From: Rhodobacteraceae bacterium HLUCCO07
GTDB taxonomy: Bacteria; Pseudomonadota; Alphaproteobacteria; Rhodobacterales; Rhodobacteraceae
Direction: 5' to 3'
NCBI GenBank assembly: GCA_001314705.1
Contig: LJSU01000025.1
Span: 62,001-126,000 of the forward strand
DNA length: 64,000 bases
Under the pieces are notes generated by a model, which ran no database searches, had not been told where the DNA came from, and was given only the letters and a program-made list of their open reading frames with translations. The translations under genes and the position numbers were made by a program. Positions 52,148 to 62,600 of the stretch are shown piece by piece; the stretch's first letter is position 1; each line of letters opens with the position of its first letter.

Positions 52148-54943
52148 TCAATGCGCCTCGGCCCAGTTGGCGCCCTGGCCGGCATCGACGGTCAGCGGAA
52201 TGTCGAGATGCACCGCGGGGTGGGCGGCGCCTTCCATCACCTCGCGGGCGGTGTCGATCAGGCGGTCGATGGCGTGTTCCTCGACCTCGAAGATCAGTTC
52301 GTCATGCACCTGGAGCAGCATCTTCGCGGGCAGGCCCGCGATCGCGGCGGGCATGCGGATCATGGCGCGGCGGATCACGTCGGCGGCGGTGCCCTGGATC
52401 GGCGCGTTGATCGCGGCGCGGCGGGCGAAGGCGGCGCGCGGCCCCCTGGCAGAGATTTCCGGCGTGTGGATCTTGCGCCCGAAGAGCGTCGCGACGTGAC
52501 CTTTTTCCTTGGCGGAGTTCACTGTGTCGTCCATGTAGGCGCGGATGCCCGGGTAGCGTTTGAAATACTCGTCGATGAACGCCTGTGCCTCGCTGCGCGG
52601 GATGCGCAGATTGCGGGCGAGGCCAAAGCCGGAAATGCCGTAGATCACGCCGAAATTGATCGCCTTGGCCTTGCGGCGGATGTCGGGTGTCATCTCGTCC
52701 AGCGGCACGCCGAAGATTTCCGAGGCGGTCATGGCGTGGATGTCGTGGCCGTCGCGGAACGCCTGTTTCATGGTTTCGATCCCGGCGACATGGGCAAGGA
52801 TGCGCAGCTCGATCTGGGAATAGTCGAGGCTGACGAGGCGGGTGCCCTCGGGGGCGATGAAGGCTTCGCGGATGCGGCGGCCCTCCTCGGAGCGCACGGG
52901 GATGTTTTGCAGGTTGGGATCGGTCGAGGCGAGGCGGCCGGTGCTGGCGCCGGTCTGCACATACGAGGTGTGGACGCGGCCGGTGTCGGGGTTGATGTGA
53001 TCCTGAAGCGCGTCGGTATAGGTCGATTTGAGCTTGGAAAGCTGGCGCCAGTCGAGCACGCGGGCGGGCAGTTCGTGTTCGGTGGCCAGGTCTTCGAGCA
53101 CGTCGGCGCCGGTGGCATAGGCTCCGGTCTTGCCCCTCTTGCCGCCATCGAGCGACATCTTGTCAAAGAGGATCTCGCCCAGTTGCTTGGGCGAGCCGAC
53201 GTTGAATTTCTCGCCGGCCAGTTCGTGAATCTCGGCCTCGAGCGCGGCCATTTTCTGGGCGAAGGCGTTGGACATGCGCGAAAGCGTGTCGCGGTCGACG
53301 GTAATGCCGTGCATCTCCATCTCGGCCAGCACCGGGACGAGCGGGCGTTCGAGCGTTTCATAGACGGTGGTGACGCGGGCGCGGGGCAGTTCCGGTTTGA
53401 ACCGGTGCCAGAGGCGCAGGGTGATGTCGGCGTCCTCGGCGGCGTATTTCACCGCCTCGTCGAGCGGCACGCGGTCGAAGGTGATGGCCGACTTGCCCGA
53501 ACCGATGAGATCCTTGATCGGGATCGGGATGTGCGAGAGGTAGCGTTCGCAGAGCGCGTCCATGCCGTGCCCGTGAATGCCCGAGAAGAGCGCGTAGGAC
53601 ATCAGCATCGTGTCGTCGATGGGGGCGATGTCGATGCCGTGGCGGGCAAGGATCTTGGCGTCGTATTTCATGTTCTGCCCGATCTTGAGGACGGCATCAT
53701 CCTCTAGCACGGGTTTGAGGAGGGCGAGCGCCGCGTCGGTGTCCATCTGCCCTTCGGCGAGCGTGTCGGTGCCGAAGAGGTCATCGGCGTTGCCGCCCTT
53801 GTGGGTGAGCGGGAGATAGGCGGCCTGGCCGGGGATCACGGCGAGGGATATGCCCACAAGCTCGGCCTGCATCTCGTCGAGCGAGGTGGTTTCGGTGTCG
53901 ATGGCGACGTAGCCGCGGGAATGGATGAGCTCGATCCAGCGCGAGAGCGTGTCGGCATCGCGGATGCATTCGTATCGCGCGGGGTCGATGGGGGGGAAGT
54001 CGGGCGGGGTATCGTCATTGGCGGCGGCGGGCGTGTCCTCGATGATCGGGGGTTCGACGCCCATCTTGTCGGCGATGCGTTTGGAAAGGGTGCGAAACTC
54101 CATCCTGGCCAGGAACGGCAGGAGCGTGTCGGGGTCGGGGTCGTGCACTTCGAGATCGTCGAGGGTGAAATCGAGCGGGGTGTCGGTCTTGAGCAGCACC
54201 AGATCGCGCGACATGCGGATCTGGTCGGCCTTTTCGATCAGGGTTTCGCGGCGCTTGGGCTGCTTGATCCGGTCGGCGTTTTCCAGAAGCGTGTCGAGAT
54301 CGCCGAATTCGTTGATCAGAAGCGCCGCGGTCTTGGGGCCGATGCCGGGCGCGCCGGGGATGTTGTCGACCGAGTCGCCCGAGAGCGCCTGCACGTCCAC
54401 CACCCGCTCGGGCGGCACGCCGAATTTCTCCATCACCCCGTCGCGGTCGATGCGTCGGTTCTTCATCGCGTCGAGCATTTCCACGCCGCCGCCGACAAGC
54501 TGCATCAGATCCTTGTCCGACGATATGATGGTGACGCGCCCGCCGAGGTCGCGCGCCTGCGTGGCCAGCGTGGCAATGATGTCGTCGGCCTCGAAGCCTT
54601 CGATCTCGTGGCAGGCGACGTTGAAGGCGCGGGTGGCCTCGCGGGTGAGCGGGAACTGCGGCACGAGGTCTTCGGGCGCAGGCGGGCGGTTGGCCTTGTA
54701 TTCGGGGTAAAGGTCGTTGCGAAAGGTCTTGCCGGAATAGTCGAAGATCACCGCGGCATGGGTGGGCGCGTCGTCGCCGCTGGCGTCCTCGACATATTTC
54801 TGGAGCATGTTGCAGAAGCCCGAGACCGCGCCGATGGGCAGCCCGTCGGATTTGCGCGTGAGCGGCGGCAGCGCGTGATAGGCGCGGAAAATGAAGGCCG
54901 AGCCGTCGATGAGGTGCAGGTGGCAGCCTTTGCCGAATGACAT
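52148..54943 (-). CDS. polA: DNA polymerase I
   Basis: Repair and Okazaki-processing polymerase of 931 residues with three domains. The 5'-nuclease spans about 1-290 (LHLIDGSAFIFRAYHALPPL, VTIISSDKDLMQLV, LSGDSVDNIPGAPGIGPKTAA). The 3'-5' exonuclease is intact, with VAIDTETTSLDEMQAELVGIS carrying the DxE residues. The polymerase has FIAPEGTRLVSLDYSQIELR, RRKAKAINFGVIYGISGFGL and MLLQVHDELIFEV. Full length for the family. It is a single gene with a 341-base spacer upstream. Confidence 0.97.
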   Translation of the reverse strand: MSFGKGCHLHLIDGSAFIFRAYHALPPLTRKSDGLPIGAVSGFCNMLQKYVEDASGDDAPTHAAVIFDYSGKTFRNDLYPEYKANRPPAPEDLVPQFPLTREATRAFNVACHEIEGFEADDIIATLATQARDLGGRVTIISSDKDLMQLVGGGVEMLDAMKNRRIDRDGVMEKFGVPPERVVDVQALSGDSVDNIPGAPGIGPKTAALLINEFGDLDTLLENADRIKQPKRRETLIEKADQIRMSRDLVLLKTDTPLDFTLDDLEVHDPDPDTLLPFLARMEFRTLSKRIADKMGVEPPIIEDTPAAANDDTPPDFPPIDPARYECIRDADTLSRWIELIHSRGYVAIDTETTSLDEMQAELVGISLAVIPGQAAYLPLTHKGGNADDLFGTDTLAEGQMDTDAALALLKPVLEDDAVLKIGQNMKYDAKILARHGIDIAPIDDTMLMSYALFSGIHGHGMDALCERYLSHIPIPIKDLIGSGKSAITFDRVPLDEAVKYAAEDADITLRLWHRFKPELPRARVTTVYETLERPLVPVLAEMEMHGITVDRDTLSRMSNAFAQKMAALEAEIHELAGEKFNVGSPKQLGEILFDKMSLDGGKRGKTGAYATGADVLEDLATEHELPARVLDWRQLSKLKSTYTDALQDHINPDTGRVHTSYVQTGASTGRLASTDPNLQNIPVRSEEGRRIREAFIAPEGTRLVSLDYSQIELRILAHVAGIETMKQAFRDGHDIHAMTASEIFGVPLDEMTPDIRRKAKAINFGVIYGISGFGLARNLRIPRSEAQAFIDEYFKRYPGIRAYMDDTVNSAKEKGHVATLFGRKIHTPEISARGPRAAFARRAAINAPIQGTAADVIRRAMIRMPAAIAGLPAKMLLQVHDELIFEVEEHAIDRLIDTAREVMEGAAHPAVHLDIPLTVDAGQGANWAEAH

Positions 54944-55284
54944 ATGCGTTTCCCCCGGTTGAACCGGGACAGGTTTCGCACATGGGCGCGGGCGGGGCCA
55001 GAGGGATCATGTGCGAATGCCATGGGCGGCGACAGCCGGAAACCGCCCTTTGGCAGCGCGCGCCGCGCACCTGACGGGCGCATTGCGTTTGGCAAGATTT
55101 TGCCAGCGCGAGGGCCGGACTCTGGACATGCGGGCACCGCGACCCGACATTTGGAACGACTACTCAGGTGGCGTGCCTGTTCACAAGCCCGTCGTATCGA
55201 AAGAAAAATGGCTGCGCATTCATTCGCGCCGGAGCTTGCCGACGCATCCGCGGGAAGCACAGAGTTGCAGAAGGGAGTTCCAGC
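54944..55284. other. Divergent spacer between polA and DUF418 gene
   Basis: 341 bases between divergent genes, with no gene seen. A 16-base palindrome, TGGCAA-GATT-TTGCCA, lies at 55091-55106 and could be an operator. GAAGGGAG at about 55270-55277 is the ribosome-binding site of the DUF418 gene. Confidence 0.45.
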
Positions 55285-56445
55285 GTGAGCACAGAAGCAA
55301 CGCACAGACGCGATGATCTGATCGACTCGCTGCGGGCGGTGGCTCTTGCCGGTGTCATCATCATGAACATGATGACGTTTTCGGGCCTGGCCTATCTTAC
55401 GCCGGAAATGCGCGAGGAGGCGCTGGGCAGTGTCGATCAACTTGCCTGGGTTGTTGTCCAGATCCTGGTCGATGACAAGGCATTGGCGGCATTTTCCTTC
55501 ATGTTCGGATTCAGTTTCAGCGTTATCCTGGGCAAGGCCGTTTCGTCCGGCGATGCATCGGCGCGTTTCTTCCGGCGGCTGGTGGTGCTGTTCATGATCG
55601 GGCTGTTCAACGCGCTGTTCCTGTTCTGGGCCGATATCCTGATGAGCTACGCGGTGCTGGGGCTGATCCTGCCGTTTGCCGCGCGCCTGCCGTCAGGGGT
55701 CATTGCCGGGCTGGCACTTGCGCTCATACTCGCCGCACCGATGACACTGGCATTGGGCGGCTACGAGGTGCCCACCCCCGTACCGCGCGGCCATACCGAA
55801 AGCCTCGATGCCTTTGCATCGCCAGAGGTAACCGACACGGTAAAACAGAACTGGCACATGATCTTTGCCGCGTCCGAAACTTCGGACAGCACGTTTGTAC
55901 TGAGGTTCATGACGCTGATGGGGCTATTCCTTCTGGGGCTCGCGGCCGGCAAGAGCGGTGTGCTCATGGCCCTGGCCGGGCGTCGTGATTACCTGCTGCG
56001 GCTGGGACTCATTTTTGCGCTGGTCGGTTTCACGATGAATCTCCTTTTGCGCTATGCGGTAGAGCCCGAAGGGTTCTGGATCATGCTCAAACTGGAGGGC
56101 CCGGTCATGTCGCTGGGTTACCTCATGCTGATCGCCGCGGCGCTGGCCGGGCCTTCGGTGGGCTGGCTGCGTCGATTGCTGGCGCCGCTGGGCCGGATGA
56201 CGTTGACCGGATACCTGACGACCGCCTTGTCGGGACAGGCCCTGTTCTATGGCTGGGGCCTGGGTTTGATCGGGCAGTTGGGCACATTGGGGGTGCTGGC
56301 CTTTGCCGCCGGGCTCTATGCCATGCTGATCGCGTTTGCCCATCTCTGGCTGAGTTGCTTCCCGTTCGGGCCGTGGGAATGGCTCTGGCGTCGCCTGACC
56401 AGCCTGCTGCCGGAGCCGCGTATCCGACGGGGCCTTGCACACTGA
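55285..56445 (+). CDS. DUF418 domain membrane protein
   Basis: Protein of 386 residues with about ten hydrophobic segments. The N terminus RRDDLIDSLRAVALAGVIIMNMMTF is the hallmark of the acyltransferase-3-like DUF418 group (YeiB type), and the C-terminal part has GRMTLTGYLTTALSGQALFYGWGLGL with the DUF418 signature, ending WLRR-like basic residues. The function is unknown; members may modify sugars or transport small molecules. GTG at 55285 is chosen because GAAGGGAG precedes it by nine bases. It is divergent from polA. Confidence 0.85.
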   Translation: MSTEATHRRDDLIDSLRAVALAGVIIMNMMTFSGLAYLTPEMREEALGSVDQLAWVVVQILVDDKALAAFSFMFGFSFSVILGKAVSSGDASARFFRRLVVLFMIGLFNALFLFWADILMSYAVLGLILPFAARLPSGVIAGLALALILAAPMTLALGGYEVPTPVPRGHTESLDAFASPEVTDTVKQNWHMIFAASETSDSTFVLRFMTLMGLFLLGLAAGKSGVLMALAGRRDYLLRLGLIFALVGFTMNLLLRYAVEPEGFWIMLKLEGPVMSLGYLMLIAAALAGPSVGWLRRLLAPLGRMTLTGYLTTALSGQALFYGWGLGLIGQLGTLGVLAFAAGLYAMLIAFAHLWLSCFPFGPWEWLWRRLTSLLPEPRIRRGLAH

Positions 56446-56562
56446 CGCCGATCCACGCGGAGCCCGGGCGAGACGCGATGCCGGACCGGCTTCGGCACGT
56501 CGGGTTGCGTGGCGCGCCGTGACGCACGACGCGCTGCGTGGCCGTCGGTCAGGCGGGCGTGA

Positions 56563-56742
56563 TCAGACCTTGCCCTCGAAATCGCGGTGGATGATCTTGG
56601 CGTCGCAATAGGGACATTCGACATAGCCGGTTTCCCGCGGAATCTGGAGCCAGACACGGGGATGGCCCAGCGCACCCTCCCCACCGTCGCAGGAGACGCG
56701 CCATTGATCTACGATGCGGGTTTCGGGAGCCTCGGTGACCAT
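56563..56742 (-). CDS. Zinc-finger protein, NDUFS6-like complex I subunit
   Basis: Small protein of 59 residues, MVTEAPETRIVDQWRVSC... ending DFEGKV. It holds a probable zinc site of Cys18, His27, Cys43 and Cys46 (C-x8-H-x15-C-x2-C) in WRVSCDGGEGALGHPRVWL and VECPYCDAKIIHRD. This matches the zf-CHCC family, which includes NDUFS6, a mitochondrial complex I accessory subunit also found in alphaproteobacterial complex I. It probably supports assembly or stability of NADH dehydrogenase. It lies alone, far from the nuo genes, between DUF418 and GT14 genes. Confidence 0.85.
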   Translation of the reverse strand: MVTEAPETRIVDQWRVSCDGGEGALGHPRVWLQIPRETGYVECPYCDAKIIHRDFEGKV

Positions 56743-56813
56743 CGCGTTTCATCCTTCGGGTTGCCGTTTCCGGTGGTGAATATGGGCGAATGCGCCCGGG
56801 GGGGCAAGGGGGG

Positions 56814-58391
56814 TCAATCGACGAACAGGTAATGCGTTTTGGCGATTTCGAGGGCCTTGTCCCGGTCGATCGAGAGGAAATGGCCCAGTGCCTCGGCGTT
56901 GACCTCGGGCGGGTCGGCTTCGCGAATCCGGTGGTGGTTCGGAAAATCGGCATCGCGAATCTGGTCGATCTCGAACTGCATGTCGCCGCGGATCGTGGGC
57001 AGCAGGCGTTCGAGCGTTTCCTGCGGGGTCTTTTCGCCGGCCAGGCCGATCCGCTTGGCGTGACCGATGAGGTAATCGTCGCTGAACATGCAATCGACTT
57101 CGAGCATACGGGTCACCGAGCGGTCGCCGTAGAAATCGTTGAGCAGGTCGATATTGTTGGGATCGAGGCAGATGATCAGGCGTTCGGTGTCGTAGTAATC
57201 GAACAGCATCCGCATCAATGCGCGGCGGTGGCGGTGGCGTTTGCCCATGGAGGACTGGATTCCCCCGAGGTCGGGCAGGCGTGTGGCCTCCTCGTTGAAG
57301 AGATATTCGATGCAGGGGATGTTGGTCATCTTGCGGATCCGCTCGATCAGGCGCTTGGCGACATGCCATTTCTTGCAGACCACGATCATGAGCTCGCGTT
57401 CGCGGCCGAGCGAGCCCTCGCTTTCCCAGAAGCGGGGGGCAAAGCGGCGCCCGATCCGGCCGCGCTGGGTCAGGAACTTGAAGAGCGAGCGGCCTTCGTT
57501 CGAGATCTTGAAATCCCAGCCGCGGGTCGCATAGAGCAGCCCCAGCCGGCGCTTGAGTTCGCGGGCCTCGGGGCTGATCTTGCGGGCAAAGAGGAAATCC
57601 TGGCTGAGCAGCAGGTCGTAGTGATCGTTGTAGAAGGTCACCGGCATTCCATAATCGGTGAACATCAGGAAGGTGAGCGTGCGCGAGCGGATCTCGCGCT
57701 CTGGCACGAGGTGACGCACCAGTGTCTGGAAAAAGGTTTCGTCGGGAATCCAGGTGGTGCGGAAGAACCGCATCACGTCGGGGCGCGCGCGCGTGAAATC
57801 GAGCACCCACTCGATGGTGCGCCGCCGCAGGCACCACCATTGCGAGCCGATCATCACCTGGATGTCATCGGGGATCGCGCGGGTCAGGCCGAGGCGCTTT
57901 TGCAACTCGAACATGGCGTAGAAGCGTTTTTTCTGCGTGCGCTCGTTGAACCAGTGGCGATAGATCAACCGTTCCTCTTTCCAGCCGGTCTTGATCCAGT
58001 CGCTTTCGAAATAGTCGAAGCTTTCGATGTAATCGCAATCGTCGCGGTCGAGGAATTCATGGGCGTACTCGGCCGACTTGATCGCCATGCAATCACCCGA
58101 GAGCATGTAGAAATGGGTGGCGCGTGGAAACGCCTCGACCGCGGCCTCGATCGCGTTCAGCGACGCCTGCACGAGGCTCCATTCGCCCCAGCCGCACCTG
58201 ATGCGCTTTTTCGCGAAGGTCACATTGGGGTTGTCGTCAAGCGCGGCGCGGATGCGCGTGTAATGTTCGGGTTTGGCGCGGGCGTCGAAATGGATCGCCA
58301 TGTAGTCGCCCACCGACGTGAGGCGCTCGGCCTGCTTGATGATGGCCTCGGGGTCCTTGTGACACAGCAATATGAAGGCGATTCTTGCCAT
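56814..58391 (-). CDS. GT14-type glycosyltransferase with C-terminal extension
   Basis: Protein of 525 residues. The first about 250 residues match the beta-1,6-N-acetylglucosaminyltransferase (core-2/I-branching, GT14) fold: ARIAFILLCHKDPEAIIKQAE, YMAIHFDARAK, GEWSLVQASLNAIEAA, HFYMLSGDCMAIKS and GSQWWCLRRRTIEWVLDF, then IPDETFFQTLV. The second half is a Rhodobacterales-type extension (DUF5928-like) without known activity. It probably builds a surface polysaccharide. ATG at 58389-58391 starts the fold directly. It is divergent from a sulfotransferase gene at 58588. Confidence 0.85.
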   Translation of the reverse strand: MARIAFILLCHKDPEAIIKQAERLTSVGDYMAIHFDARAKPEHYTRIRAALDDNPNVTFAKKRIRCGWGEWSLVQASLNAIEAAVEAFPRATHFYMLSGDCMAIKSAEYAHEFLDRDDCDYIESFDYFESDWIKTGWKEERLIYRHWFNERTQKKRFYAMFELQKRLGLTRAIPDDIQVMIGSQWWCLRRRTIEWVLDFTRARPDVMRFFRTTWIPDETFFQTLVRHLVPEREIRSRTLTFLMFTDYGMPVTFYNDHYDLLLSQDFLFARKISPEARELKRRLGLLYATRGWDFKISNEGRSLFKFLTQRGRIGRRFAPRFWESEGSLGRERELMIVVCKKWHVAKRLIERIRKMTNIPCIEYLFNEEATRLPDLGGIQSSMGKRHRHRRALMRMLFDYYDTERLIICLDPNNIDLLNDFYGDRSVTRMLEVDCMFSDDYLIGHAKRIGLAGEKTPQETLERLLPTIRGDMQFEIDQIRDADFPNHHRIREADPPEVNAEALGHFLSIDRDKALEIAKTHYLFVD

Positions 58392-58587
58392 TGCGGGAAA
58401 CGATCTGCTCCTTATGCCCCGGATTGTTTTAGTGATAGAGGTGAATGGTCCGTGAATAAACCCGGGTCAGTGGCGATTTTGGTCCCCGGACCTGGCGGTC
58501 GGGCCCGGGAAAATCGACATTCCTTTCATGAATCGGTGATGGTATAGAATCCGCAAGAAAAACAAGACAAGACTTCGGAGGCGCAGG

Positions 58588-59406
58588 ATGGGGTTCCCGG
58601 GAACCTGGATGACCGAAAGCGAAAGCGTGGTTTACAGGGTGGTGCCGAAATGCGCCTGCTCGACCATCGGGCAGATCATGTATTACTCGGATCACGGCGA
58701 ATTTTTCGACGGCGACATCCACGACGCGACCGAGGGCCTGCACAAATGGGCGCGCGACGAGAGCCAACCCTTGATCAACGCCAATGTGAAAACCCATTCG
58801 TCCTATGCCTTTACCTGTGTGCGCAACCCTTACACGCGCATCCTGTCGTCCTTTTTCGACAAGATCTGCGGCATCCAGCGCAACGGCAAGCGGTATCGCG
58901 GTAACCTGGTGCCGCTCATCATCCAGAAATACGGGATCGAAGTGGGCGACCCGGAGAACGGGTTCGAGTTCGACCAGATCAGGAGCTTCCGGCGGTTCCT
59001 GCTGTTCGCGCGCGACACGATCCGCTGGCGCCGGCCGATGGAGCCCGACATCCACTGGAGCGCGATGTCCGGGCATGTGAGCACCTTCATCGTGAATGGC
59101 GGGCGCTATGACAAGATCTTCTGGACCGAGAAGTTCAACGAGGGGATGCAGGAGGTTCTGGACGCGATCGACACGCCGGTCGAGGTGAAGCTGGACGCGG
59201 TGCCCCGGTTCAACGAGAGCGAGGGCCACGGACCCAAGCGGCTGCACCCGGTCGCGGATTATTTCGACGACCTGTCGATGCACCTGGTCAAGGAAATCTA
59301 CAACCGCGATTTCAAGCTTTTCAAATACGATTTCGACGATCCGTCGAACAAGATGCCGGTGGGCGAGATCGACCTCGACGAGGTCCATGCCAAGCTGGGG
59401 GATTGA
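58588..59406 (+). CDS. Sulfotransferase family 2-like protein
   Basis: Protein of 272 residues. The 5'-phosphosulfate-type loop is VVYRVVPKCACSTIGQIMYYS (PKCACST, Lys-Cys type seen in Sulfotransfer_2), and the 3'-phosphate segment is YAFTCVRNPYTRILSSFFDK. This group sulfates carbohydrates using PAPS. The acceptor is unknown, but the divergent GT14 gene suggests an extracellular polysaccharide. ATG 58588 has GGAGGCGCAGG upstream. A 9-base inverted repeat (59417-59425 and 59453-59461) follows the stop. Confidence 0.85.
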   Translation: MGFPGTWMTESESVVYRVVPKCACSTIGQIMYYSDHGEFFDGDIHDATEGLHKWARDESQPLINANVKTHSSYAFTCVRNPYTRILSSFFDKICGIQRNGKRYRGNLVPLIIQKYGIEVGDPENGFEFDQIRSFRRFLLFARDTIRWRRPMEPDIHWSAMSGHVSTFIVNGGRYDKIFWTEKFNEGMQEVLDAIDTPVEVKLDAVPRFNESEGHGPKRLHPVADYFDDLSMHLVKEIYNRDFKLFKYDFDDPSNKMPVGEIDLDEVHAKLGD

Positions 59407-59416
59407 GTGGCGAACG

Positions 59417-59461
59417 GTGGGACGGCGCTCGGCCTTGCCATCGCCCCGCCCACCGTCCCAC
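59417..59461 (+). terminator. Possible weak hairpin after the sulfotransferase gene
   Basis: Inverted repeat GTGGGACGG (59417-59425) / CCGTCCCAC (59453-59461) with a 27-base loop, directly after the sulfotransferase stop. There is no T run, so Rho-independent function is doubtful. Confidence 0.3.
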
Positions 59462-59605
59462 GGGGTGCGCAGATCGCGATTGGGGCGATATATTGGGGAT
59501 AAGTCGGGCGTGACCCCTATATCGTGACGCGCTGGCGTTGACTCGATGGTCGTCACGCCGTCACAATCGCTCGAATACAGGGAATCAGACCGCAGGCAGG
59601 GGTTC

Positions 59606-62600
59606 GTGCGTTTTTCCAAGCTCAGACTGACCGGCTTCAAGAGCTTCGTCGATCCGACCGACCTGATCATCTCGGACGGGTTGACCGGCGTGGTCGGGCC
59701 CAACGGCTGTGGCAAGTCGAACCTGCTCGAAGCGCTGCGCTGGGTCATGGGCGAGAACCGCCCGACGGCGATGCGCGGCGGTGGCATGGAAGACGTGATC
59801 TTTGCCGGGGCCGCGACCCGGCCGGCGCGGAATTTCGCGGAAGTTTCGATCCTGATCGACAACAGTGAACGGCTGGCCCCGGCAGGGTTCAACGACAGCG
59901 ACGTTCTGGAGATCGTGCGGCGGATCACCCGCGACGTGGGCAGCGCCTACAAGACCAACGGCAAGGATGTACGGGCGCGCGATGTGCAGATGCTGTTTGC
60001 CGATGCCTCGACCGGGGCGCATTCGCCCGCTCTGGTCCGGCAGGGACAGATTGCCGAACTCATCAACGCAAAACCCAAGGCGCGGCGGCGTATCCTTGAA
60101 GAGGCGGCGGGGATCTCGGGTCTCTACCAGCGCCGCCACGAGGCCGAATTGAAGCTGAAAGGCGCCGAGGCGAACCTGACCCGCGTCGATGACGTTATCG
60201 AGCAGCTGGCGCAGCAATTGCAGCAGTTGGCGCGGCAGGCGAAACAGGCGGCGCGGTACCGCGCGATCGGCGAGGAACTGCGCCAGGCGGAAGGGATGTT
60301 GCTTTACCGGCGCTGGAAAGAGGCCGAAGTGGCGCGTTTGGCCGCCGAGGGTGAACTGCGCGAGCGGATCAACGCGACGGCCCGGGCCGAGGCGGCGGCG
60401 CGTGATGCCGCCAAGCTGCGTGCGCAGCGCGAGGAGGCTCTGCCGCCCTTGCGCGAGGAAGAGGCGATCGCGGCGGCGGTGTTGCAGCGGTTGAGGGTGC
60501 AGCATGATGCGCTGGGCGATCAGGAGGCGCGTGCGAAAGAGACCATTGCGACGCTGGAACGGCGGATCGGGCAGTTGAGCGCGGACATGGAGCGCGAGGC
60601 GGGGCTGAACCGTGATGCGGGCGAGACGATCGAGCGGCTGGAATGGGAGGCGCGCGAGCTTGAAAAGGCCGGGGAGGGGCATGATGCGTGCCTCGAGGAA
60701 GCCGCCGAGGCGGCGCGCGAGGCGGCGCAGGTGTTGCAGGCGCGCGAGGGTGATCTCGCGCAATTGACCGAGGATGTGGCGCGGCTGGCGGCGCGGCACC
60801 AATCGGCCAATCGCTTCCTTGAAGACAGCCGCAAGACGCTGGCCCGCAGCGAGGCCGAGGCCGAGAAGGCGAAGGCTGCGGCGCGCGACGCCGAGGCGGC
60901 GCTGAGCCGGGCCGAGGCCGATCACGCCGAGGCGGAGCGGGCGGAGGCCGCGGCGCAGGACCAGGCCGAGCAGGCCGACGCGGCCCTGACCGAGGCCGAG
61001 GCGGCGCGGGCCGAGACGCAATCGCGCGAGGCCGATGCACGGGCCGAACGCAGCGAAGCCGAGGGCGAGGTCAACGCGTTGCGCGCCGAGGCGACGGCGC
61101 TGGCCAAGCTGGTCGAGCGCGACACCGCCGAGGGCGGGCAGATCATGGACCGGTTGCAGGTCGAGCAGGGATTCGAAAAGGCGCTGGGTGCGGCGCTGGC
61201 CGATGACCTGCGCGCGCCGGAAGTGGGCGAGGACGGGCCGTCGGGCTGGGCGCTGATGCCCGGCTACGATGCGGCCCAACCGCTGCCTGACGGGGTGGAC
61301 GCGCTGTCGAACCATGTCAGCGTTCCCGAGGTCCTGGCCCGCCGGATGAGCCAGATCGGCCTTGTCGATGCGGAAGAGGGCGGGCGTTTGCAGGCTCTGT
61401 TGCGGCCCGGTCAGCGGCTGGTGAGCCTTGAGGGCGACCTGTGGCGCTGGGACGGGTATCGCGCCTGGGCCGAGGATGCACCGAGCGCCGCGGCGCTGCG
61501 GCTGCAACAGCTCAACCGGCTCGAAGCGCTCAAGCAGCAGATGGAGACGGCCACGGCAAGGGCCGATGGGGCGCGCGCGGCGCATGAGATGTTGCAGGCG
61601 CGCCTGAAGGATTTGAGCGAGGCCGACAGCCAGGCCCGCGAGGCGCGGCGTGCGGCCGACCGGATGCTGACCGAGGCGGCACGGGCGCTGAGCCGGGCCG
61701 ACGCCGACCGCAGCCTTGCCGCGTCGCGGCTCGAATCCGCGGGGCTGGCACTGTCGCGCCACGAGGAAGAGGCGATGTCGGCGCGGACGCAACTGGCCGA
61801 GGCCGAGAAGGGCCTGGGCGATCTGGGCGATCTCGATGCCGCGCGGGGGCGGGTCGAGGATGTCAAGATGACCGTCGAGGCGGCGCGGATCACGATGATG
61901 TCGCGCCGCTCGGCCCATGACGAGCTGCGCCGCGAGGGTGAGGCGCGGCTGAAGCGCGCGCAGGAAGTCACGAAGGAGATCAGCGGCTGGAGGCATCGGC
62001 TCGAGACGGCCGGCAAGCGGATTGCCGAGCTGGGCGAGCGCAAGACCGCATCCGAGGCCGAGTTGCAGGAGGCGATAGCGGCGCCCGGCGAGATTGCGGC
62101 CAAGCGCGAGGAATTGGCGAGCGAGATCGAAAGCGCCGAGACGCGGCAGCGCAAGGCGGCGGATGCGTTGGCCGAGGCCGAGGCGGCGCTGCGCGCGGCG
62201 GTGACGGACGAGCGCGATGCCGAACGCGCGGCGGGCGAAGCGCGCGAGGCGCGGGCGCGGGCCGAGGCGCGCGCCGATGCGGCCCGCGAGACGGTGACCC
62301 ATGCCGAGGACCGGATCGGGGAGGAACAGGAGTGCACACCCGCGACGCTTCTTGAAAGCCTCGGGACCGATCCCGAAGCAATGCCCGGATCAGAGGCGAT
62401 CGAGGCGGATGTGGGCCGTCTCAAGCGCCAGCGGGATGCGCTTGGCGCGGTCAACCTGCGCGCCGAAGAGGATGCGCGAGAGGTTCAGACCGAGCATGAC
62501 GAGCTTGTGAAGGAAAAGACCGACCTCGAGGAGGCGATTCGAACCCTGCGCAACGGGATCGCCAGTCTCAACCGCGAGGGACGCGAACGCCTGCTGACGG

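Noticed and set aside
59585-62302. A 905-codon minus-strand open frame opposite smc
   Set aside because: It is an antisense shadow of the Ala/Glu/Arg-rich SMC coiled coils; the composition is Leu/Arg/Gly-biased and no domain is recognisable.
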